Below are positions 22,151 through 32,495 of a stretch of 64,000 bases of DNA, piece by piece. The DNA is from Seminavis robusta (Eukaryota; Bacillariophyta; Bacillariophyceae; Naviculales; Naviculaceae): the NCBI GenBank assembly GCA_903772945.1, contig CAICTM010000176.1:35250-99249 (forward strand), in the 5' to 3' direction. The position numbers and the translations under genes were made by a program. Position 1 is the first letter of the stretch; each line of letters begins with the position of its first letter. The notes below the pieces were generated by a model. That model did not search any database, was not told where the DNA came from, and saw nothing but the letters and a program-made list of their open reading frames with translations.

Positions 22151-25060
22151 ATGGCAGAACTGCGCGAAGGATCCAATGTGGTTTGGTTGGATGTGGCGGA
22201 AGATGGGAAAAACCATGAGCCTCAAAGAAGGAAGAGGCGACGGGTGGGCAAACTGCTGGGCTTGCAGGGATACAGTAGCACCACCCCAGTACTGGACGGT
22301 AGCAACAACATCACTCAACAAGTGCGAACCATCAACAAGAACTTCTTATACAATGCCGTGGCTTCCTTTCTGGCTGCAAAACATTTCAACGAACGGAGGG
22401 GTGACATTCTTCCACAATTGCCAGATTTAATCGGAGATTGTGATTTCTACTGGACCTTTGAGTTTCGAGATGGACAGTGGTCAGCCTTGGAGGCAGCGAA
22501 GCAGCTGCTGCAGTCCAGTCATATACTTCCGTCTCAAAGCAGTACTGCTGCTACAGCAGCTTCTGATGCTCATGAGCAACCTACACATTCCCAACGTCCT
22601 CCTAGTACGACAACAAACTCTCCTACCAATAATAGAAGGACTCCATCGCCCATTACACAAACTCCCCACAGGACAAAGCCACCCGGGTCTACTAGCACTG
22701 CCGATTGGTCACAGGGGTTTAGTCACCGACCTGAAGATCGACAGAGACAGCTACTCGGCACTGCGACAACGAGCAGCAACCTGACTGCTCACGAAGATGC
22801 AACAATATTGCAAAGAGAAGTCACAGAAGCATTGGAACCCTTTGCTGTTTATGGGGCCTACTGGAGTCGAGTGACCAAGGTTTTGGCCATGGTCACACAA
22901 GGACTACAAATCCCTTACATCACGGGTGGATCAACCAGTGCGGAACTTAACTATTATCCCCTGTTCAGTCGGACGGTGCCTGACAATGATGCTGATGCCC
23001 ATGCTGCCATGAAGGTGTATCATGATTTTTTCGGTGGCCAGGTGACTCATGTGGCGTGCCTTTTCATTCAGGATAGCTGGGGCATCAATTATCATGCATC
23101 ACTCAGCAAATATGCCAATCAGTTTGGCATAAACTTGATCGCCTTTGCCTATGAGGCTGGTACTATTGAAAGGACTATTCTCAGTCTGAAACAGGCGGAT
23201 TATCGCTACGTGTATGCTATTATGCACGACTGGAAACAGGTACTCCGGCTTGCTCACCAGCATGACATTATCGGCCATCCAGATTATGTTTGGATTGCTG
23301 CTGAAGAGAAGAAGTGGACCGGGGACGACTTTGAGTTGTCAAGGCATGAGGATCAAGATTTGGCCATGGCACTACATGGTATCGGAACCATCAATCTGTA
23401 TTTTGATCCTGTTCCCCGGTTTGAACGTGCCATGGAAGAAATGGCATGGTCAGAGTCACTGCAACAAGAGTTCATTGATATTCAAAGAGGCCATGATGAC
23501 ACAGTATTCTTTGACAACTACACATTTCCTCATTACGATCCGACTGGTTTTGACTATGGCATTTTCGATGCAGTGATTGCCATGGGCCTAGCAGCCTGCA
23601 GTAAAGAGTTGCCTTTGCCTCTTTTCACTGGTCCCGAGTTGCAACAATCCATACTCCAAACACAGTTTGAGGGTGTATCGGGCAATGTCCAATTTGACCC
23701 AAAAACAGGAACTCGTTTGGTGGATGGTGTCAAGTACAGTTTGGAGTATATCCTCCTCAGCGATGCTCGGTCCGACAAGGATTACTACCGATTCCAGTCA
23801 AATACAGTAGTTGTCATTGGAGGAGAGGAAGAGATTACCAACCATCACTCATTTGTCTTTTTTGACAATACAACGAATGCTCCACCGGCATTGCCACCCT
23901 TGGTTCATGAAGACCTCAATCTCGTCCCCATGGGGGCACAGTTGTTTGGCTACCTGCTGGCTAGCCTTGTGATCCTTGGGTCCATTGTTTGTGCCTACTG
24001 GACTCATTCCAAAAAAGACATTTTTGTCCTGAGGGCAGCACAACCCTTTTTCTTGATCCAAGTGTGCCTTGGTACCCTGATCATGGCAATGTCAGTGTAT
24101 CCCTGGAGTCTACCTGGAGCCAGTGAAGCCGGGGCATCAACAATCAGTAGCTCGAATGGTCATGATGGGCAGGATGCAGACAGTACTTGGGGCTTGGACA
24201 TGGCTTGTATGTCAGTCTTGTGGCTTGTTTTCATAGGCTTTGCCGTCACTTTCTCTGCCTTGACATCAAAGATCTGGCGGATCAATCAAGTCATGTCCTT
24301 TGGCCTCAGTCTACACCGTGGGGCAGTAAGCGTGAATGATGTCATGCTTCCTCTTTATTTTAGTTTGACGGTGAATATTACAATGCTCATCTGCATTACC
24401 TTTGTGTCTCCATTGCAGTACGAGCGAATCCCCAATGAGGAAAATGTGGACAAATTTGGGCGTTCCCTCGAGTCCTTTGGGGCCTGTCGTCCAAGGAATG
24501 ACAAGTTCTACTACTTTTTGGGCACGCTACTGGTAACAAACCTGTTGGGTGTTTTGGCAGTGACCCGCGAGGCATACAATTCACAAAATGTGGTACCTGC
24601 CAATTTCAGTGATTCTGTTATCCTTGCTCGTGCCATGATGAGTATCTTGGAGACTCTCATGTTGGGAGGGCCCATTGTTTTGGTGGTGGGCGACAACCCC
24701 ACTGCCTTCTTCTTGGTGGGATCCTCACTGGTATGTGTCTGTTGCTTGACTATTCTGTTGCTGCTCTTTGCCCCAAAATACCGGGACCGACACAGATCAC
24801 ACCGAATGCAATCCGTGATCAGTGCCATCCAAGTGATGAGTAATCGAAGCTTGGGCAGTGTTGCCAGTATCAAGAGCAATGCGAAAAGTTACCAAAGTGG
24901 GGGTGCCCAAAGCAGCCATAGTGTACAGAGCTGCGGGAGGACTAATGACAGCCAAAATGTCATTCCCAACTATCACAAGAATCACCACAATGACGCCCAC
25001 AGGAACAGTGGAACCTCGTCAAACCGCAGTGCACGAGGACGCATGCATTTGGTACGGTAG
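22151..25060 (+). CDS. Class C (GABA-B-like) GPCR, paralogue 1
   Basis: An uninterrupted frame of 969 codons from the ATG at 22151; the frame is open from 22109 but the only upstream start is TTG, after an in-frame TAG. The N-terminal half resembles the periplasmic-binding/ANF-type ligand-binding domain. It starts FLYNAVASFLAAKHFNERRG near 70, is broken by a Ser/Thr/Pro-rich insert (~125-205), and resumes with LAMVTQGLQIPYITGGSTSA. About 595-875 is a seven-helix domain: LFGYLLASLVILGSIVCAYW; FFLIQVCLGTLIMAMSVY; the loop FSALTSKIWRINQVM, which is the class C K-x-W-R-I signature; a helix with LTVNITMLICITFV; and two C-terminal helices ending FAPKYRDRH. A Ser/Asn-rich cytoplasmic tail follows. 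No signal peptide is visible before the binding domain. The ligand is unknown. Confidence 0.85.
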   Translation: MAELREGSNVVWLDVAEDGKNHEPQRRKRRRVGKLLGLQGYSSTTPVLDGSNNITQQVRTINKNFLYNAVASFLAAKHFNERRGDILPQLPDLIGDCDFYWTFEFRDGQWSALEAAKQLLQSSHILPSQSSTAATAASDAHEQPTHSQRPPSTTTNSPTNNRRTPSPITQTPHRTKPPGSTSTADWSQGFSHRPEDRQRQLLGTATTSSNLTAHEDATILQREVTEALEPFAVYGAYWSRVTKVLAMVTQGLQIPYITGGSTSAELNYYPLFSRTVPDNDADAHAAMKVYHDFFGGQVTHVACLFIQDSWGINYHASLSKYANQFGINLIAFAYEAGTIERTILSLKQADYRYVYAIMHDWKQVLRLAHQHDIIGHPDYVWIAAEEKKWTGDDFELSRHEDQDLAMALHGIGTINLYFDPVPRFERAMEEMAWSESLQQEFIDIQRGHDDTVFFDNYTFPHYDPTGFDYGIFDAVIAMGLAACSKELPLPLFTGPELQQSILQTQFEGVSGNVQFDPKTGTRLVDGVKYSLEYILLSDARSDKDYYRFQSNTVVVIGGEEEITNHHSFVFFDNTTNAPPALPPLVHEDLNLVPMGAQLFGYLLASLVILGSIVCAYWTHSKKDIFVLRAAQPFFLIQVCLGTLIMAMSVYPWSLPGASEAGASTISSSNGHDGQDADSTWGLDMACMSVLWLVFIGFAVTFSALTSKIWRINQVMSFGLSLHRGAVSVNDVMLPLYFSLTVNITMLICITFVSPLQYERIPNEENVDKFGRSLESFGACRPRNDKFYYFLGTLLVTNLLGVLAVTREAYNSQNVVPANFSDSVILARAMMSILETLMLGGPIVLVVGDNPTAFFLVGSSLVCVCCLTILLLLFAPKYRDRHRSHRMQSVISAIQVMSNRSLGSVASIKSNAKSYQSGGAQSSHSVQSCGRTNDSQNVIPNYHKNHHNDAHRNSGTSSNRSARGRMHLVR

Positions 25061-28006
25061 CCCGCTAATCTCCTATTGCTCCTGCCATGCTATTTTCGCT
25101 TTGGGTCAGGTAGATCGATTGCCGTTTCTGGAGCTACTGCGCGGCATCAATGCTATTGGACCGTACGTATTACCCGTTGGCATGCTCTTGTCGCTATGGG
25201 TCGGGTAGACCGATTGCCTCGGGTGGGAATTTCTTGTGCTACTGAGCGGCGTCACAGGGGCTAGTAGTGGACGGACTGTTCGCTAGCGTAGACTGCACGA
25301 AGCCAATCGACGCCATCTCTGGCAGTAAAAACGGACTTTGTCTGTCTTCCTGTGGAGTAATTATGGAGAAATACTAGGTGCAATAATCCAGTGCTGGTAT
25401 CTGGAATGATTCGATTTGTTCGCCCTTTTTCTCGGTTGGAATGCAGCAATTTGGCGCCACGTCGGGCTAGTGAGAGCATAAGCTGGGTTACATACACTAG
25501 CTAGACGATCCATACCAATCTGCTAGCAGTTGACGCTCTCACAGGGATCGTAGTTTTCCAAACTCGATGGCGCACCGGCATCGGCCACACCGAATGCAGC
25601 GTTCTACGAGTTCTACGAGTTCTTGTGTAGGCGCAACCAATCTGGAGCTTCGGCGCATTCCGTATCAAACGAACACCACTCGCGTTGATTGCTTTCTTTT
25701 TTTAGAACTCCCTATCGGATAACTATAGGCAGAGTTGAGAATGCGTCTTGTACGCCAGAAGCGATACTTTTGGCAGGGAGCCAAATTGCTGTGGTCGCAC
25801 AGTTGTATCTCACTACTGCCTTGGGAGATTATTGCCGTAAAGTGGGGTCTCTCGTGGTCCGTGCTTCTTCTTTCCTTCAATCGGTCAATCATCTTGGGTG
25901 TCCTTTATCCATTCAGATACGTTGTTTGTCATGACAGATACGCGATCATTGAATCGTTCAATGGCCATTGGAACTTGGCAAAGCCACGCAGAACAGAAGC
26001 ATTGGGGGTGATGATTCGATTCCCTCAACCGCATTTTGGTTCGGCTATCTCTGGCTGCAAGGGTCTCTGTTGACCATTCATCTGTTATGCTCCTGATCAA
26101 TGCTTCCTGATAAATGGTTTCGTTGTGGCAGTGTTGTGGCATTTGCGGCTAAGAGTTGCGAGGAGAAACCAAACTCAATGACCTCTGGATTTTGCTATAG
26201 CACCAGTTGCGGTACCGCAGAAACAGCCCCTAGCTAGGAATTCCAAGCTCCAGTCTTCGCACTCATTGACTGTTGTTATTATCAATAGTTGCAGAGAATC
26301 TGATGGGTAGCATGATATCTACCAGAGTAGTGAACAGTGAGTACTCTCCTTGCTACCTTCCTCGACAACTCAGCAATTTCTCAAACGAACAGAAATTGTG
26401 AGCCCCTGACCTGTGCCAGCATGCGAGCTTACAGGAGAACCCGAGTGTCCGTAAAGGTTTCTTACTGAGGACCGGTGGTATCTAGCCTACAGGATAAAGG
26501 GGTGGGTAACCCCCCCTTTGGCCCTTTTGACTTTGCTGCTTGCTCTACGTAGACTTGTGTAGACTATGTACCAGAAAGGGGAGGGGTAGCCTTTGTACGT
26601 AGACTATGCTACGGATGGTCCAACAGCGAGAATATTCTCAATGATGACGTCACAGTCGAACGGTACCGTATTATCCAGTCAGTGCCCGTACCAGTATGGT
26701 ACCCTACTGTTCGACTGTGCAGCAGAACAACAATGAGTTGACCATGGGAAACTCAGGATGGATATTGAACTAACATCAACACAACCAAACTAACTAACTA
26801 TCTAGAGCTGTCTACATTCTTTGCTTGTCGCAGCCATGTGCTGAGTGGTTGCAGCCATGTAGCAGGCATTATCTTATGCTAAAGTAGATGCTTCATTTTT
26901 CTTCCAATATTGCCAAGTTCTCAGCTCCACCATTCTTTTGAGACTATGTCGCCCTTGTGGCATCATTCTAGGGTTCCTCATTAGTCAATGGGTCCTCCTG
27001 GGCAACTCAATGCTATGAACAGGAAGGATATCTCAGTGAGTAGTCACAATGGGTACCAAATCAGAAGTCAGAAACAACGAGTGGCGCAACTCGGCATCCA
27101 TTTTGGAGCTATTCTGATAGGAGTGATGCCTTTGACCTTTCCAGCCTGTCTAGCCACAAACCTGTACACATGACTCTATTGATTGGACCAAACGGGGCAT
27201 GCGGTGGGGACAGAGACTGGCTGGCCTGTTGGGGGCAGCAAAAATTGCCGAAAGCTGGCTGCCTGACTTTGCCGGCCATTCGTTGCTTTAACCAGCAAAT
27301 GGAGAAGCCACTAACACCACTGGACGGCACGTCCAATTATGTATCCTGTCTCATGGTTTGATGGGTGGCTCTATTGGTTAAACTGCTAGGGGTATATTTG
27401 TCAACTTATTGTGATAATGGAAGTTGGATTTCTTCAGAAAAGGGAGTTCTGGAGCTGGGGCTGAGGTAATTTGCCATGATTTACCCCACTTCCAAGGAAA
27501 CCATTCTCCCTGTTGGGCCATTCTCGCTGTTGGACCGTTCCTAGTATGTACTGGGCAGAGTAGGGGTAGCTTTTATACTACTAGCTGGTATCCTCGTATC
27601 TTGTTCAAACATCCACTGTATAACCTTACCCACCCACAACCCTCAGAAGCACTTGACCTCCACTCTAGAGGACATCCTCCATTTCAATTGGTTTGTAGGT
27701 TGCATCGCTCCTCTTCAGAGAAATTTCCTGCCTAACCAAATTATAAAGCTGATTACAATCATCATACCTGACTGCAAGCACCCAGATTCGTGCACCAATG
27801 CTAACAGATGCAAGATAATCCTGAGCATAGATTCAATTCCAAGGTGAAACACTAGATTTTCTAGGCTCTGCAAGATTTAGGGGGGGGTACCCCCCCCTTT
27901 GGCCAAAAGCTTCATGCTGCTTGCACACCATAGAAGGGGGAGGGGTACCCCTCCCATGAGGATTTGGTGATGCTGCCCTATGGGGGGACCTAGATTACGT
28001 ACCTAA
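25061..28006. other. Intergenic 2.9 kb between GPCR 1 and the Harbinger element
   Basis: No gene is supported. It contains a diverged ~65-bp direct repeat (about 25087-25147 and 25179-25252). It also contains a diverged ~100-bp repeat pair built on G and C runs (about 26495-26600 and 27875-27955). Short ORFs here have no family and no coding look. Confidence 0.5.
28004..28006. repeat. Left target-site duplication (TAA)
   Basis: TAA directly before the left inverted repeat is matched by TAA directly after the right one. Confidence 0.75.
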
Positions 28007-28038
28007 GAGCATGCGCGCTCGTCGGAAGTAAAGCAAGC
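28007..28038 (+). repeat. Left terminal inverted repeat of the Harbinger element
   Basis: These 32 bases pair with the reverse complement of 31661-31692 with one mismatch (G against C at the ninth base). Confidence 0.9.
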
Positions 28039-28312
28039 CACAAGCTAGCTTTACTGACAGCAAGCATGTCGCAGCAGGATCAGCCACGTCACTTTTTGGC
28101 TCCCACTGTGACAACACCGTGTTTGCTTTTGGTGTCAACTTTCGTCCCCAACACTCGAAAGAGGCAAAGCAAAAGCAAATTACATCTAACTCTACTGTAA
28201 AAAGGATGATTTTTGCCGCCAAAAGAAGAGAAGTCGCATTGCTCTAGTAGCACTTGTATAATAGTAGCTACCTTATTATCCATTATCCTTGTGTTTGTAG
28301 TGCAAGGAGACC

Positions 28313-29885
28313 ATGAACAATCCAGAGCCCATCCTCTTTGGACTGTTGGCTTCATATGCCACTCTGTTGTCCTCGGCAACTGTGGTGCTTGCCCTAGATG
28401 ACCAGGAAGAAGAGCAGAAGCGAACAGAAATGGTGGAAGAAGCAGTGAAAGCAATTGGGTTCATTCGGTCCATCAAGAAGCGACTTGATAGAGAGGAAGC
28501 ATCCAGTGAAGACGAGGGAGAGGACAAAGAAGGTGTACAACTACGCTCGTGCGAAGGAGAGCATTCTAGAGGATTATCTGAAAGAGAATGCTCTTTTTGA
28601 AAAGCAATTTTCGCGAGTGTTCAGAGTTACAAAGGGGGTTTTCGAACGTATTCTGCAAGTTGCAAGCAACAACAATGAATACTTTCCACAGAAGACACTC
28701 CTCACTGGTGAACCTGGAATTTGCCCAGAAGCGAAGGTGATGATCGCTCTTAAGCAACTCGCTTTTGGCATTTCATGTTCAGGCTTTCTTGATTATTTTC
28801 AGATGGGATTGACTAGTGGTCGAACTTCGCTGAAGGAATTATGCAAGACAATTGCCAGATCCAAAGAATTGAGAGATGAATACTTGTGCCCCATGTCAGC
28901 GGCAGATGCAAAAGGAATCAGTGCACTGCACAACAACCGATACAGTGTACAAGGATGTCTTGGGTGCTTGGACTGCATGCATGTGCGCTGGCGCCTTTGT
29001 CCCATGGCATGAAAGGGGCATTTTCAAGGAAAGGACGGCACTGCCACTATTGTTTTAGAGGCCGTCGCAGACGGCAATACATGGTTCTGGCATACAGCTT
29101 TTGGGGCAGCCGGATCCCTTAATGACATCAATATTTGGGACAGCAGCCCTTTGTTGAAAGCGATGCTGGATGGAACCATGGACGACATCGACTTCACCTT
29201 TCGCATTGGCGATGCAGAATTTGACCAGCTTTGGTTTCTCGTTGATGGAATATACCCTGACTTGTCCCGTTTTGTTAAGACAATGTCGGTCCCCCTCACG
29301 AAACAGGAGAAGCAGTACGCCAAATGGCAGGAAGCCTCAAGAAAAGCAGTGGAGCGAGCATTCGGCATTCTCCAGAGGAAGTTCCAAATTCTTACTCGCC
29401 CAGTTGAACTTTGGTACGATGAGGATATTGCGAACATCGTAGACACTTGTCTCATCCTCCATAATATGATGGTGAAGATTCGCATGGATGCAGATGAGTC
29501 CGAGGAGATGGACTACTACGACGTTCTTCCTGATGATGACAAGGAACAAGAGGAGGAACAAGAGGAGGAACACGAGGAGGAACAAGAGGAGGAACACGAG
29601 GAGGAACAAGAGGAAGGCGAAGCAGAAGCAGAAGCAGAAGACCGTGAAGAGGACGATAGTACTCCCAGGGTCAATGAGGAAGTTGCAAGAGCCGAAGAAC
29701 GTGAGCGGCGAATGCGTTCTGTTGGGGCACAGTGGCCTTTGGTTGGATGTGAGCGCGTTGCAGCCATTCGCAAGGCACTCGAAGCAGCCTTTGCCGAATC
29801 CCAAGAGCGATGGGATGAACTGTACAGTTCTCGCAGTCACTATGACCTCCGCTTTGCAATTGTGGATGCTCTTTCGAAGAAGTAG
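28313..29885 (+). pseudogene. Harbinger DDE transposase, one frame change and one in-frame stop
   Basis: The N-terminal part starts at the ATG at 28313 and runs to about 28530. The family sequence then continues one frame over (KKVYNYARAKESILEDYLKE...) with no plausible intron between. In that frame the protein reads GCLGCLDCMHVRWRLCPMA, then TGA at 29010-29012. The next codons continue KGHFQGKDGTATIVLEAVAD and GSLNDINIWDSSPLL. The stop replaces a Trp that is strongly conserved in relatives (CPxAWxGxxxGK), so it looks like TGG to TGA. The catalytic residues are visible: Asp in LDCMH, Asp in LNDINIWD, and Glu in VERAFGILQRKF. An acidic EEEQ/EEEH repeat and a basic-acidic tail follow. As written, no full-length transposase can be made without readthrough. 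Confidence 0.8.
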
Positions 29886-29945
29886 AATGGTAGTACGTCT
29901 TTCTAATAAAATAGTTAAATAAATGTTGTGTTCCTCGTGTCATTT

Positions 29946-31332
29946 TTAAATGCTATCAACCCTGCTGTCACCTTCCTCCTGCATGTACTTGCAATGAGCA
30001 TTGTAGTTTGTGATGTGGCCTCTCTCAGACACAGAGTTGTAGTTTGTGTTGAGCTGGTGCCCGAACGCATCCACATACTTCTTCCTCTTTGCATCTCTCT
30101 TCTTTGGCTGCTCACGACGAGCAACCTGCTGATAAACAACCTCGGCGTCATCATCAGAATCCTGCGTGCAGTAGTCGTTGTTGTTGAGGTCCTTGCGTTT
30201 CTTCCCAAAGTACCCCATCCTTGGGCGACTGTCACCAGGGCTATCGTCAGGGCTGCCATAGTTGTCTTCAGGACCATCGTCATCCTCATCATGATCGTCA
30301 TCAGCGGTACCGGTTCCTTTCAGTGCAGTGCCATCGTCAGAGAGCTCCACAACAGAAGCATCGTCATTTTTCCTTTTTGGCGATGCACTCGCAGCTGCTG
30401 GTGCTGCTTCCGGTTGCCTGGACTGGCTGGTAGAGAGTGCTGCTTCCCGTGACTTCATCTCAAGCATCTTTACCTTCAATTTCTGCTTAAGCCAAGCTTG
30501 CTTTGAATCAGGCGAAAGCATTTCAACGAACTTGAGGTCGTTCTGTTCCTGCATGGCATCACTCATGGCTATTATATTGTCCAGAAGGGCTTTATTGTGA
30601 GTTGATAATACCGTGACAGATCCGCAAATAGGGTACAGTTCACTTACTCGCAACAATAGTATCAAGGGACGATCCTACTTGCTTCATAGAGTCACCAACG
30701 GCCTAGAACATGTCATCTTTGGCTTTTTGGCGAACGTCTTTTGCATCTTCCTTGACCTGTTCGGTAGTGTTCAACAGCTTGTTGACAAGCTCACGATCCT
30801 TGGCCATCTGCTTTGCTTTCTTGGTTCCAGTTGGACATTCCTTCTTCTTTTCGATTGGGTTGCCATTCTCGTCTAGTCCTTGTTCTTTTTGCTCCCAGAG
30901 TTTCCATTTCGGGTAACCTTCCAACATGGTCTTGCACTGGTAGACATTTTCGATGATGAAAGCGTCTGCTTTGTAGCGATCGCAAAATGTCTTGACACAG
31001 AGCTTCTTGTATTCTTCTTCTGCAGTGTCACCTGAAAGCTTGGGCTGCGTTGCTTCAATTCCGATTAGCTTCAGAGTGCATCTCGAGATTCTTTTGAAGC
31101 GACTGAAGATTGATTTCGGTGTTCTTGCACTGAACGTTGTCCCCATTAGAGCATTGTGGGTTTCAATAAGCTTCTTGTACACCTCGTGTATCTTCTTCTT
31201 GAAGTCTTGGCCTTTCATGTACGTGCCAACCTCCGAGTCCTCGCTTGTATGAAGGAAAGCTTTGGTCAGCTCGACGTCTTCACAGAGCTTAAAGTTAGTT
31301 CCTTTGCGATTGGTAGCATCCTGGGTTGCCAT
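29946..31332 (-). pseudogene. Harbinger accessory protein (NAM-associated/Myb-like), in-frame stop
   Basis: I read complement(join(29946..30589, 30648..31332)), with a 58-nt intron GTAAGT...AAAG. The ATG at 31332 gives MATQDATNRKGTNFKLCEDV and then the trihelix/NAM-associated pattern of the Harbinger partner protein (VGTYMKGQDFKKKIHEVYKK, SIFSRFKRISRCTLKLIGIE, LEGYPKWKLWEQ). A TAG at 30703-30705 interrupts the frame. The codons after it still read as protein (AVGDSMKQVGSSLDTIVA) up to a clean donor site, so the stop looks recent. Exon 2 gives LLDNIIAMSDAMQEQNDLKF, an acidic DDDHDEDDDGPED stretch and a basic tail. In this superfamily the partner protein binds element DNA and helps bring the transposase to the nucleus. 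Confidence 0.72.
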
Positions 31333-31496
31333 CTTTGGAGAATCTAGCTTGCTGCCGACTCTTGCTAAACAATGGAGATTAGTTTTGGGGCCCACTTGTT
31401 TGGGATCCTTTCGTCATTTGCAAAAGATCTCCTGTGGTGATACTACAGGTTTTTAATTTGGGAGTTGTCTACGTGTATTCTAGCGAAGGTCAGACG

Positions 31497-31524
31497 CTTG
31501 CTTCCACTTCGGGGTGGAAGCAAG
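31497..31524. repeat. Subterminal hairpin in the Harbinger element
   Basis: CTTGCTTCCAC and GTGGAAGCAAG form an 11-bp perfect stem around a 6-base loop. The same CTTGCTTCCAC motif recurs near 31649-31660. Subterminal repeats of this kind are common transposase or accessory-protein binding sites, but that role is inferred. Confidence 0.6.
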
Positions 31525-31660
31525 TGGGGTCCTGCTTGCTGAAAAAGGAATCGGCAGCAAGCTCTCAACTCCAACTGGTGATGTAAACTTTGCTTTGGTG
31601 CCACCTTGCTTTTTCGAGTGTGTCAAAAAATGAGGCAAGTGACGTCACTTGCTTCCACTT

Positions 31661-31692
31661 GCTTGCTTTACTTCCGACGAGCGGGCATGCTC
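31661..31692 (-). repeat. Right terminal inverted repeat of the Harbinger element
   Basis: This is the inverted copy of 28007-28038 with one mismatch. It is followed by the target duplication TAA at 31693-31695. Confidence 0.9.
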
Positions 31693-31695
31693 TAA

Positions 31696-32495
31696 AATCC
31701 TACCTACTTACTGTGACAACTTGAAGTACCGAACGTGATCTCAGCTGTTCCACAGAAAAGAAGGGCTGCCGTCCGAATAATGGTACCTGGTATATGTAGT
31801 CGGTACAAATAAATGCAGCTGTATCGCTTTCGAGAGGGTTGTATGTACGGTACCGTACGTACTCTCAGTAGTAGTCATGTAGATTTTGAACTAACTGGCG
31901 TCCAACTCAAGAGTGTGCTGATGAAGGCCTCGATACATTTGGATTGAAGAATGCTCGGCTCCATCCCAATGGCCATGAACTGAACTGAACCGCACCAACA
32001 GAGCTCACTCACCTGTAACTTGAAAATCCAGAAGAGCAGCGGAGAGCGGAGAGCAATCAGAGTATCGTACTAGTATCAGGTAGCGTACGGTACGCTAGGC
32101 AAAAGCACTGGTGTCATCAACTGTTGCGATTGGATACTTACCAAAGCCGAGGACAATCGAATCGAATCAAAGGAACAAGATAAGAGAAGACAACAAGATC
32201 TCGAACAGTAGAAGCACCCTGTCCTCAGGTACTAGTACTGCTGCCATCAGCCAGATTCTGCTGTGACTCACAAGCCTCGTACCAAGGAAACGACGATTCC
32301 ATTCCTATAGCAACAAGAAGAGAGACTCGGTTGCTAGGTTGTGTCGCGAGAGCGTAGCTTACCGTGGCCAAGAATTTCACGCGACGGATAAAACATCGTC
32401 ATCTCTCTTCCCGGCTCGCCTTCTGACTTCTGAATACGGCTTCTGTTGATTCGATTGGTCTTAGTTCATTGATCCAGTGCGGTTCTACCAGACCA
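31696..32495. other. Upstream region of GPCR paralogue 2
   Basis: No gene is seen. Palindromic GGTACCGTACG and TAGCGTACGGTACGCTAG blocks lie near 31850 and 32080. Apart from the last ~60 bases it does not obviously match the upstream DNA of GPCR 1. Confidence 0.45.

Larger units (their letters stand above)
28007..31692. mobile_element. PIF/Harbinger-type DNA transposon, structurally complete
   Basis: This 3686-bp element is bounded by 32-bp terminal inverted repeats that begin GAGCATGCGCGCTC on the left. The right end gives GAGCATGCCCGCTC on the opposite strand, and one mismatch is seen across the 32 bases. TAA flanks both ends (28004-28006 and 31693-31695), the 3-bp target duplication typical of PIF/Harbinger. 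Inside are two convergent ORFs: a DDE transposase (+) and a NAM-associated/Myb-like accessory protein (-). The right subterminal region has repeated GCTTCCACTTG motifs and a hairpin at 31497-31524. Both genes are broken, so this copy is probably not autonomous. Confidence 0.9.

Noticed and set aside
25689-26142. Overlapping ORFs of 75-112 codons in the 3' flank of GPCR 1
   Set aside because: They overlap on both strands, have no domain and no supported start; probably chance.
26988-27735. Small ORFs of 60-103 codons before the Harbinger element
   Set aside because: No family signal, no coding bias visible, and several start at non-ATG codons.
28007-31692. Possibility that the internal stops mean a variant genetic code
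   Set aside because: All neighbouring host genes use TGA, TAG and TAA as normal terminators, so decay of the element is the simpler reading.
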